A stretch of DNA of 64,000 bases from Diabrotica undecimpunctata (lineage: Eukaryota > Arthropoda > Insecta > Coleoptera > Chrysomelidae), in contig NC_092804.1 in the NCBI RefSeq assembly GCF_040954645.1, positions 39,399,753 through 39,463,752 on the forward strand, read 5' to 3'. The notes under the pieces were generated by a model. It did not search any database. It was not told the DNA's origin and worked only from the letters and a program-made list of their open reading frames with translations. Each line of letters begins with the position of its first letter. The stretch's first letter is position 1. This document shows positions 55,050 through 64,000 of the stretch, piece after piece. The position numbers and the translations under genes are program-made.

Positions 55050-56082
55050 ATGCGAGATACAGAATTTTCGATGGCGGCTGTATCGGATTCACGGACATGC
55101 TCGTCAGTATGAAAATAGTAGCAGTGCAGTGCGGTTATATTTTTGGATTATGGATGAAAAAGAGTGTGTTATGCTGTGGTACATATTAACGAAAAAGAAA
55201 CTGAAAAGACGACGTAATTTGTGGGTTCATCCTATTGTAGAATTAAGAGAAACCAACGGAACGTATAGTTTGCTGTATCAAGATTTATTGCAAGATCCAT
55301 CGAAGTTTTTTAATTATTTTCGAATGTCTGTGAAGTCGTTTGAAGAACTTCATAAAATTTTGGAAATTCAATTGAGTAAAAAAGACACAACTATGCGTAG
55401 AATTATTTCATCAAAAGAACGGCTTTCTATGACTTTTTAAAAGTTAAAGTCTATGACTTAAATTTAAAATAAATATGTGTACTTATCTCCAATTTGTAAA
55501 TTGTTTACCTCGCCCTAAATTAAAAATGACCGTATTCCTTTCACAATAATGTAGCTTGATGTTCGTTAAATAATCAAAATTCCAATTAGCAAACTTTTAA
55601 AACTAAACTGTATACGTATGAAACAAAATATTAAACTATTCTACTATGTATTTATAATAAAAACATGTTTATTTCTTAACATATTCATTTTGCTGTACTG
55701 CAGTCATGGCCTCAAAATTGTCGCTTAGAATTTTTGACCCAGCACCTGCTGCTTTTTATTTCTATTGCAGTAATCTGGCGATGCTGTATCCCATAGACAG
55801 GGATTTGATTATACCAAACAAATAAATTTGTCATTATCAAATACAGCACGCTCCATTATTTAACTATATTCAGAAAACAACTATATTCAGAAAATGTTTC
55901 TTCTGTATCTGGTATACGCATTCAGTCGTCGGCGACAGAAAGGTCCGAGATACTGAATTCGGTATCTCGCATACTGTATCCCTCGCGCGTCCCGTCTGAA
56001 AAGCTCCATTTGAGTCTATGTAATATCTGCGTCTCGGATACGCGTATCTCGGATACAGTATCCTCGTCTGAAAGGGGGCTAA
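55050..56082 (-). mobile_element. Harbinger array copy 5, right end clipped
   Basis: Joins copy 4 at ATGCGAGATACAGAATTTTC, lacking the first about 38 bases of right terminus, and has a short internal deletion/duplication at 55865-55895 (AACTATATTCAGAAAA twice). Ends CTGAAAGGGGGCTAA. Confidence 0.8.
55150..55440 (+). pseudogene. Harbinger transposase N-terminus, copy 5
   Basis: 96 codons starting MDEKECVMLWYILTKKKLKR, otherwise like copy 3, ending SSKERLSMTF. The clipped terminus upstream makes mobilisation unlikely. Confidence 0.85.
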
Positions 56083-56890
56083 GGGCTAGCAACCCCAGTG
56101 GAATCCTTCGTTGCGATGAAGCCAAGCCCGTGTATAACTTAAACATCCTAATTTGATAACATCAAAAATGTAATCTAAAATTAATTCAATTAAGTATATT
56201 TACAGAATTTTTACCCATGTATTTAGTGGCTTCAATCCAGATAGCACTGTTAATGGAATAGTTATTCCCAAAACATTCTGTGACGTAGCTCGATGGGGTT
56301 TTTATATTATCATACCTTTTATAAAGGATTTTTTAAATTTTTTTTACATTATTTATATTTCTCCTATAACTGTATAACAACTTTTATATTTCTCATCTAA
56401 TAGCTAGAAAACACATTTCAATCGCAATGAAATCATATTTTGTTAATATTCAACAATATTCTCCAAACCTTATTAATTCAAGAATGTGATTGATTCTTAC
56501 AAAATTTTATAAGTTATTGAATCAACAAGCTAGTGAAAATGCAGCCGGACGACGGAAAGGAATTTACGTCTAATAAGGCGAAGAAAGTTGGTACAAAATA
56601 CAAGATCGATAAATTTCGCATGGCATATGGCGTAAGAGATTATAACTGTATTAAAATTAAATAATTTTAGCTTCCGGGGAAACTTTTCAGGAAGAGTGAT
56701 TGAACTGAAAAGTGGCAAAAGTTTATAATGTTGCGTGGGGGGTCTAAATTTATCAAATACAGGGTCAAATATTTCTATTCAAAATATACGTTGCGTTAAG
56801 ATGTGAGATTTTAAGAAAGTCCAAAGAGAAATAAATAGAAAAATTATACATATGTTCTTATAACTATTCTTTTGACATACTGTTATCCTT
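56083..56890. other. No gene recognised
   Basis: AT-rich. A short frame at 56538-56663 (MQPDDGKEFTSNKAKKVGTK, YKIDKFRMAYGVRDYNCIKI) looks protein-like and may be a transposon fragment, but I cannot place it. Confidence 0.4.
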
Positions 56891-56894
56891 CTGA

Positions 56895-58015
56895 TAATTC
56901 AGAAAGAACAAGAAGGTGTAACATGCTTTTTCTGCTTCAGGGATGCATTGGGTACTCGAGAGGCACTTTTCGCAATACAAGTTCTCTTTAAAAAATGTAG
57001 AGACTTGAATTGTGATATATATGTCTGTTTTGTTGATTACCAGAAAGCGTTCAATAGAATAAAACATAACGAACTGATGAAAATATTAAAGTCAATTGGT
57101 CTAGACAGCAGAGATCGCCGTATAATAAACAATATCTATTACGAACAAACTGCAGCTGTTAGAGCACATTATTAACCTAGCGCTAACGGACATAGACGAG
57201 GGAATACTTATAAACGGAAAACGATTGAACAACATAAGATACGCTGATGATACTGTTATTTTGGCAGACAGTCTTAAAGGTCTGCAGACACTTTTCTCCA
57301 GGGTGGCAGAAGTAAGTAGCAGGTTTGGGCTTGATTTTAACATCAAAAAAACCAAATACATGGTTATAAGCAAAAATAGGATACCACCTGGTCAATTACT
57401 AGTTAACCAACAACCTATAACACAAATCACCAACTTTTGTTATCTAGCTGCAAACTTAAACGAACAGTGGGACCAATCGACGGAAATTAACATAAGGATC
57501 GAGAAGGCAAGATCAGCTTTCGTCAAAATGAAAAAAATCTTTAACAGCCACGATATAAAATTTTCAAATAAAAGTTCGTTTACTAAAATGCTACGTATTC
57601 TCCGTTCTTTTATATGGCGGGGAGTCATGGACCTTAACTGAAACATCACTGAAGAGACTCGAAGCATTTGAGATGTGGTGCTATAGACGCATGTTGAGGA
57701 TTTCTTGGATAGACAGAGTTACCAACGAAGAAGTACTACATAGAATGGGTAAAGAGCGCGAACTAGTCATAACCATAAAACGTCGCAAACTAGAATACCT
57801 GGGCCATATAATGCGCAATGAACAACGATACAACTTACTTCGGACCATACTTCAAGGTAAAGTGCATGGGAAAAGAGGTCCAGGACGAAGAAGAATATCC
57901 TGGCTGCATAACCTGCGAAAATGGTTTAACTTGACCACTACCGGACTTTTCAGGGCAGCAGTCAACAAAGTCAGAATAGCCATGTTAGTGTCCAACATCT
58001 GTAACGGATAGGCAC
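56895..58015 (+). pseudogene. LINE reverse transcriptase with intact YADD box
   Basis: FVDYQKAFNRIKHNELMKIL (fingers/palm), a short deletion of the QG..LSP segment, then RLNNIRYADDTVILADSLKG with the catalytic box. FGLDFNIKKTKYMVISKNRI, thumb blocks and a 112-codon C-terminus (MWCYRRMLRISWIDRVTNEE, GKVHGKRGPGRRRISWLHNL, GLFRAAVNKVRIAMLVSNI) follow. At least two stops or frameshifts and the deleted palm segment inactivate it. Confidence 0.88.
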
Positions 58016-58029
58016 CATTTTTGATTCTC

Positions 58030-58330
58030 TTTGGCTTCTCTTATCTTTCTTCTGACGATGGTATGTATTCTCTTATATTATTGGAGATTTACTTTGTTTT
58101 TTTTTCTCTGATCCATAACTTCAAGTATTTCATCGGTCATCCACGACTTCGGTTTCTCTATATGTTTCTTCAGGTGATGTTCGTTTATGTCTCTCACTGT
58201 TTCTTGTATGATGGTCAGACTTTCCTCTATAGTTCCTGCATTTCTGCATTTTAGCCCCTTTGTATTGAGGTTTAGAGAAAGCAACTAGAGAATTAAAAAA
58301 CAACAACCTTTTTGCCAAATAAATAGAGGC
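58030..58330 (-). mobile_element. LINE endonuclease-RT linker fragment
   Basis: Encodes SLTIIQETVRDINEHHLKKH, EKPKSWMTDEILEVMDQRKK, matching the WMTDEIL..M..R motif between endonuclease and RT. Tail-to-tail with the preceding LINE. Confidence 0.65.
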
Positions 58331-58598
58331 GGACGTTAGAACCTTTTTTAATTAAATGCGAAACTATAATTGCAGTATTTATTTCAAAATTTTAGTTTAA
58401 ACCAAAACAAAATTAGTATGATTGAATAGGTATGTTAAATATCTTTCAAACGAATTATCACTTGACATACGGTCTTATAACCGTTCAAAAGGAGGGTGGA
58501 GGGGACTTTTGACTAGCACTGTAAAAGTATTACTTTCTATAAAAGAAGAACTTATTACCTAAAAAAGTATTACCTTCTATAAAATAAGGTAATAATAA

Positions 58599-59097
58599 TT
58601 CGATGCACAGTTGTGTCTTTGCAAGTTTGCGATCGCTGGCGGTTCAGAAGTACACACACAACAAGCGACGTAGACCGGAAAGACGCCAGTTTCTGTCTGT
58701 ACTAGGCAATCAACGAGTACACATTGACCGCGCGATGGATTTCAACGTGAATACAAAACTTTTTATTGCTGCTGTTAAAAACCTGCCGGTAAAACCTACT
58801 GTTAAAAACAGCCTGCCATATGGGATACGACATCAGAATATTACCATGACAGGATTAAAGAGAGGAGCCACATACTTCTTTTTTTTTCTATTACATAAAT
58901 TCTCATACACGGTAAACGCAAATGCAACACGTTACCTGTGATTATCCATGCTACTTGGGAGTCGTAATGAGACTGAAAAGTTTTCAGTGAAGACGCTGAG
59001 AAAATGCTTAATGTGTATTGATGGGCAAATAAGCCAAGCGCACGCATCTTGATCGCAGCGTGAACGCTACTTGCAAAGACGCAAGTGTGCATCGAGC
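58599..59097 (+). mobile_element. MADF-bearing MITE
   Basis: The ends CGATGCACAGTTGTGTCTTTGCAAG and CTTGCAAAGACGCAAGTGTGCATCG are inverted repeats with subterminal GCGATC words. Inside, ATG at 58735 opens MDFNVNTKLFIAAVKNLP, a MADF start. After a frameshift, WDTTSEYYHDRIKERSH continues the domain near 58828-58880. A second, unrelated Harbinger-type family with only its DNA-binding ORF left. Confidence 0.75.
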
Positions 59098-60029
59098 CTT
59101 AGTGTTAACCTGTGGTTCTTACTACGGAATATTCTCAAGAATCTTTAATAATATGCAAAAAATATATACCTAGTTTGTGGAAAATTTATTCAATGATTAT
59201 TTTTTCTTTTGAATATTCTAGTATATTGTAACCTTTTTATTCCCATTGAAGTAATTTTAAAAGACTTTTTAGTTTTGTACAACATTTTTTCAACAGTTAT
59301 AATTTGTTGTATATTTTGTATTTTTTCTTCGTGACCTAAATTTTGCCGGAGTACGATGTACAAATGAAACTTTATGTTGCAAAATATCACGAAATTCCCC
59401 TGTTTATTTAATGCGCTGTTTGTTAAATAGCAAATAATTCATAATATCCCCGACGAGATCTTGTTTTCTTGTAAGAACCGCACAGCTTAGAGCGTCTTTG
59501 GACTCGTTGCATCCTCTATATGAACGTATATTTCCTCGGGAGACGTCATTTCATGAGCGAAATTACCGAGATTAGAACCATTAGACTCAAATTGAGGTTG
59601 TACTTCCAGACGGGGAGACGTCTAGAGTTAACTTCATTAAATCTTGATATCGTCTGTGTTGGAATTTGAATATAAATGCGATGCATTAATAAACAAACGT
59701 ACGTCAGAATCGCATCTGCCCTAAATATACGTTATAATTACTTAAAATTTATAAGTAAGAACAGGTACGGAACAAAATTCAAATAATTAAACAAAGTTTA
59801 TCAACGGACTTTTGAGTAGTTGTTCAGTAGTATCTCCTTAAAGTTTGACATTTAAACTTGAAAACATGCAATATTCCGCTCTAAGAATGTAACATGAGAA
59901 ATTAACATGTGTAAAGGCCCTCACTGAAAAAATAATTAAATACAGCCGGTCCCCTTTTTCTTTGAATTTGTCTAATTGGCTCATTATATACCTAGCTCTC
60001 TTGTATCAAGGCGATATCTTATTTACTTG
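59098..60029. other. No gene recognised
   Basis: AT-rich except 59460-59640, where GGGAGACGTC occurs twice and the composition rises to near 45% GC, perhaps an old transposon piece. No reading frame supported. Confidence 0.4.
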
Positions 60030-60305
60030 TTGCTTGGGAGTCGTCTTTTATGCCATTTCTTTTTCCTTTTGTTTCTTTTCCCATTTTACTCGAATTAGGC
60101 ACTGCTGTCAGGCACCTGGAGACCTCATCTATAGGTCGATCCTATACTCAGCGTATTCTAGTTTAAGTCACAGATCAATTTGGATTCTAAACTACTGCGT
60201 TAAACATGGTGTCTCCTGACCGGGAATCAAACCATCACTCCACTAGACTTCTCACAGTGAAATGAAAGCGCCTAGTCCGTCTTACTTGCTTGTCTATCAG
60301 TCCCT
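60030..60305 (-). mobile_element. tRNA-derived SINE, same head as the 1.8-kb copy
   Basis: On the minus strand GATAGACAAGCAAG (A box region, near 60297) and GGTTTGATTCCCGG (B box, near 60230) align with the SINE at 1796, including the intervening TTCACTGYGAGA. Body and tail are diverged. Confidence 0.65.
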
Positions 60306-60514
60306 GTCATCCTATCCACCGATAAGGAAATATAATTTAAATATTTCATAATGCGATGTGAACTTTATATTACAAAATAAAACAGTGAACGTGATATTTT
60401 TCATAGTTTTTAAAAGTCTAGTTTTTTTTCCATTTATAGTATTTGTATTTAAACTTGATCAATATTACAAGAAATCGACATCAATGTATATAAGTTCTTA
60501 TATACATTGTAATA

Positions 60515-60945
60515 TATCATCATCATTCTCGGCATATTCTACCGATTATGGTGTAGCCTCCCTTACATATTCATTCTTCATATCTGCCTACGATTGTCTA
60601 AAATTCGCTTTTCTGTACCATGTTGTACCGGCTGGTTTCCTTATGTCATAGTTCCATCTTAAATTTGGACGTCTTCTTGGTCTCGTGAAGCCTCTTGGTT
60701 ACCACAGTGTGATTCTAGTGGACCACATATTGTCAGTTCTTCTCGCTAAATGTCCCGCCCACTGCCATTTTAAAAAGTTAATTCCATGGATTACATCAGT
60801 ACTTGGTTTTCTGTCTGATCCATTCTATTCTTTTTCGATCTCTCTTTGTTATACCTAGCATGCATCGCTCCATTGACCTTTAAGTAACTTTGAGTTTTGA
60901 TAATGCCCAAGCTAGTTTCATTCTTCTGTTGATTTCTGGAAGTAA
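60515..60945 (-). mobile_element. LINE 3' end with (ATG)n tail
   Basis: The + strand begins ATCATCATCATTCTCGGC. The minus strand in fragments encodes RSMERCMLGITKRDRKR and downstream GRDI.REE, the post-thumb region of RTE/BovB-like RTs. Stops are frequent. Confidence 0.65.
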
Positions 60946-60966
60946 TTATTATTAATTATTACATTG

Positions 60967-60969
<3 letters not shown>

Positions 60970-61026
<57 letters not shown>
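60970..61026. repeat. (TA)n microsatellite
   Basis: About 28 uninterrupted TA units. Confidence 0.95.
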
Positions 61027-61030
<4 letters not shown>

Positions 61031-62197
61031 AAATGATTTCAATATGTTAAAAAGGATACAACTTAAATGGATTTTTATATGAGTTTGTTGTTCATGAATT
61101 TCATGAAGCCATCACAATGTGGGTTCGACTCTGAAATAAAAGAGAGAAAAAGATTAGTAAATTGTTAAATAAATTAATTTTGACTTACCTGGTATAGTGT
61201 TAATAATTTCTGAATAGTATAGTTGCCTAGTGTACAGGTGAATCGTCTAAACCTTAAAAAGAACAAAAAAAGAAGAATTCTTAAAAAAATATTTAAACAT
61301 AGAAATTTTGAAAACGTCAGAAAATAAACTGTCAAGCAAGTCTATGGGAGCTAAATTAATAGGGGTTTTGTTAAATAAGAAATTACAATGATGTGGAGAT
61401 GAAAAGAATAAATTGTATTAGCATTGTAATAGAATAAGTTTTATATCTGAACATTTTTTTTTATAAATTCCCAAATTAGATGTGATTAAAGTGATTATGA
61501 GAAATTAATGTGGATTGACAAATGTGTCAGAACAGGACAGTTTTATGGTTTAAAAAAAAAAATAGAAGACGAAAAGAAAAAAGAACGTTGGTTGCTGTTA
61601 GCAACGAATGATAGATTTTGGGAGAGGCCGACAAGAAATTTTGAAAGGAGAGTCCTGAATTTGTGGAATAGGTCGGGAGTGTTTTTTTAACTCGTCTAAA
61701 GAGAATTTTAGTTTTTCCACAGTTTCTACAGCAGAGATATCCAGAATTTGTTCCAGAGAGTAAGAGAAACAATTTAACTTATAAATTATTATTGGAGTAC
61801 AGAAATGTCATTTAAATTGAGAAAATTAAAATTCATGAATTAACATAATTGCGATAGGCCTTAAAAAAAATTGAAAATATTAATGATCATTAAATTAAAA
61901 ATAGAATAGTACGTACCTTAACTTCCGAAGAGAGGATTGATATTCCAGTTTCACCAATTAATTTGCGAGTAGTTAGTTTTCTTTAAATAAATCAGAACTG
62001 TTTTAAAGTAAGGATGGATAATAATTTTGGGGATCATTTGAAATTTTGATTATATTTGAATGCAAGTTAAAAGTCAGCGGAATAAAGTGTTCATTTTCTT
62101 TTCTTTATAGTTCATTTAAACACTTTATAAAGTTGCAATATTTATTTAGTTTTTAGGTACTTGTATAGAGTCTCCACATTTTGTAATAAATTTTTAT
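61027..62197 (+). other. No gene; may include upstream LTR sequence
   Basis: AT-rich. The frame at 61508-61690 (WLLLATNDRFWERPTRNFER, RVLNLWNRSGVFF) has a protein-like look and could be debris of a retroelement, but I cannot assign it. Confidence 0.35.
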
Positions 62198-62547
62198 TGT
62201 CACGACTCTAAACCACATTAAGATTTATACGATTCCTATTTTTGTAAATTTTTAAAGGCAACCCAAGTTGCAGACGAATTTTATTGTTTATATTAAATTT
62301 GTTAAATATTAATAAATAACGTGCTTCATTTGGGTTAATTTATCAAAGGTCTAAAGTAAATTTTGGTTTAATTTCTTTTTGAACTCTACCAGGAGACTAC
62401 AGAGTCGACGTCACACAGTGACAGATTGCTTAGAACACATAATTGAGCTAGCTGAGGTATATATTAAATTAAACAACGAACCACAGATTTTAAAAATTAC
62501 AACATTTATTATAAATAAAATAAAATAAATAAAATACAACTTTTTCA
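62198..62547 (+). repeat. Candidate 5' LTR of the second LTR retrotransposon
   Basis: Begins TGTCACGACTCT and ends TTTTTCA two bases before a primer-binding-site-like TGACGCTAACAACGTGGGGC (62550-62569), close to the complement of tRNA-Lys. The partner LTR is outside the window, so the start is a guess. Confidence 0.35.
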
Positions 62548-62715
62548 ATTGACGCTAACAACGTGGGGCCTCTCGGAAAACAGAAATAAGGGTGTTTTTA
62601 AGCAGATTTATTAATATTACACAGATTAGAGTAAAAATAAATTGGTGTGATTAGTGTTGCAGAGATTCTGGGGCAGTTAAAGTTAAATTTGAGAATAAAT
62701 AGATATTAGGATAAA

Positions 62716-64000
62716 ATGGCAGACCGAATGACTTTAAGAAATGGAAAAGAAGTCGTACCGAAAGAGAGTAAAGGAGAACAGGTATTAGAACAGGAACAGG
62801 ATATACAGGTAGATGAAGAAAGCAGAGGAAGGTCAGGAGAAGTTGTAGTATATTTAGAGCAATGCATACAAGAAGCAGGACAAGGTGATAGAGAGGGAAG
62901 TCTAACAGATAGTTTGAGAGAGGAGTTGGATGAGACAGTGAGAGATAGACGTGATGAAAGTGAGGATGAAAGTAGAGTGCAGGAGGAGAGACGCAGGGAA
63001 GGAGATGTTGGAGAGTCAGGGATGACACAGATGGATATGAGGCAAATAATGCGGATGCTACAACAGATGGATCATAATATTAGGGGGGATATGCACAAAA
63101 TGGATAGTAATATTAACAATATTAGGGGGGATATGAACAAAATGGAAAATAATAGTAAAGGAGAACTTAGGGGAGAGTTAATTAAAATGAGGGAAGAAAT
63201 CAAAGAAGAAGTGAAGATAGTCAGGGAAGAGATGCTACACATTACCCAAGGTTTAGAAGAGAAAGTAGAACAGGTTAGAGGAGAAAGTGAGGATTTTAAG
63301 AGGAATGTACAGGAGGAGATATCCAGAGAAAAGGCCATAATTAGAGCGGAAATAGGACAGGAAATTGGGAGCAAATTTGTAGAGTTGGGAACATCCATTC
63401 AAGAGAATTTACCAAGGGAAATAAACAAAGAAGTTAATAAGCAGAATAAAGAGATTGTTAGGGAGGTAGAAAGTGTTAAAAGGCAAACTCAGGATCATGA
63501 GGAAAAACTTACCATTATCAAAAACAATATAAAGATGGGATTGCAGAATTTGGAACTGGAAATTGGTAGGCATGCAAATCAGGCGGAAAAGGGAGATAGA
63601 GTATTACAGGGACAAGTTGAGGAATTGAAAGAGAAATTTAAAAATGCAAGTGAGGAGATTCAGCGTTTGGAATCAAATCTAGGACAAACAAGGGGAGTGA
63701 GTACTATGATGCCGAGTTATAATGATGGGGGAATTAAGTTTGACGGAAACTTGAATCACTTACATCCTAGAATATTTGTAGATATCATCAAAAATAAGGT
63801 AAAGAATGTAAGGGATCCGATAGAAATGAAATTGAATATTCGAAACATGTTAGTGGGCATGCCATTATTATGGTTTTGCAATAATGAAAATTCCATAAAT
63901 AATGTGCAGGAATTTGAGGCCAAGTTTATTAACTATTTTTGGGGAGAAAACCAACAGGCTAGTTTCAGGGAACGGTTGTATTTTGGGAAATTCAATTATG
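62716..64000 (+). CDS. gag: Gag of a Ty3/gypsy-type LTR retrotransposon, runs off the window
   Basis: ATG at 62716 opens an unbroken frame of at least 428 codons with no stop before the window ends. The first 330 residues are highly charged and repetitive: an acidic N-terminus, then MDHNIRGDMHKMDSNINNIR and RGDMNKMENN repeats and a long predicted coiled coil (REEIKEEVKIVREEM, QVEELKEKFKNASEEIQRLE). The last 80 residues look like a gypsy capsid: GIKFDGNLNHLHPRIFVDII, MLVGMPLLWFCNNENSINNV and FEAKFINYFWGENQQASFRE. The frame is clean, so the element may be young. The minus-strand frames over it are shadows. Confidence 0.82.
   Translation, partial: MADRMTLRNGKEVVPKESKGEQVLEQEQDIQVDEESRGRSGEVVVYLEQCIQEAGQGDREGSLTDSLREELDETVRDRRDESEDESRVQEERRREGDVGESGMTQMDMRQIMRMLQQMDHNIRGDMHKMDSNINNIRGDMNKMENNSKGELRGELIKMREEIKEEVKIVREEMLHITQGLEEKVEQVRGESEDFKRNVQEEISREKAIIRAEIGQEIGSKFVELGTSIQENLPREINKEVNKQNKEIVREVESVKRQTQDHEEKLTIIKNNIKMGLQNLELEIGRHANQAEKGDRVLQGQVEELKEKFKNASEEIQRLESNLGQTRGVSTMMPSYNDGGIKFDGNLNHLHPRIFVDIIKNKVKNVRDPIEMKLNIRNMLVGMPLLWFCNNENSINNVQEFEAKFINYFWGENQQASFRERLYFGKFNY

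Noticed and set aside
62651..63398. Two minus-strand ORFs rich in Leu/Ser/Pro
   Set aside because: Antisense shadows of the long open gag frame on the + strand.

Overview
The window looks like AT-rich insect nuclear DNA, most likely from a large, repeat-laden beetle-type genome; the organism is inferred from the transposon families, not proven. The only host gene I can support is a + strand multi-exon gene. Eight internal coding exons (8323-37107) share one continuous reading frame, with every splice phase matching across consensus GT/AG sites (about 840 residues). The protein is Ser/Pro-rich and disordered, with about ten PPSPLW-like repeats and a Cys/His motif near CNFWPHC. I do not recognise it. 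Its first exon in view has no start codon and its last has a good donor, so both ends lie outside the window or were not found. Its introns are packed with mobile elements.

Layout. 1-8.3 kb: nested LINE fragments, two tRNA-derived SINEs, a Tc1 relict, a hAT MITE and a hairpin. 8.3-37.1 kb: the exons, separated by LINE relicts on both strands, long foldback elements, a 5'-end copy of a Jockey/I-like LINE, a tyrosine-recombinase element, a Harbinger MITE and a pogo-like transposon with a C-terminal zinc finger. 37.2-39.5 kb: a hAT element with a perfect 8-bp target duplication. 39.8-49.3 kb: a complete errantivirus-type (Ty3/gypsy with env) provirus on the minus strand. Its two 512-bp LTRs are identical by eye, with ATAT target duplications, gag, pol and env open, and a TTTAAAC slippery site. 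It sits between the arms of two nested foldback elements. 49.9-50.4 kb: N-terminal piggyBac relict. 51.2-56.1 kb: an array of five copies of an internally deleted PIF/Harbinger element that keeps a MADF-type ORF and the N-terminal quarter of a transposase. 56.9-61 kb: further LINEs, another MADF-bearing MITE and a SINE. 62.5-64 kb: the 5' part of a second LTR retrotransposon whose gag ORF runs off the window.

The main biology is transposon nesting around a host gene. At least seven insertions can be ordered from target-site duplications. Four repeats carry a degenerate hammerhead-ribozyme-like stem typical of Penelope-like elements. The provirus and the gag at the right end look youngest; nearly every other transposon protein is broken.
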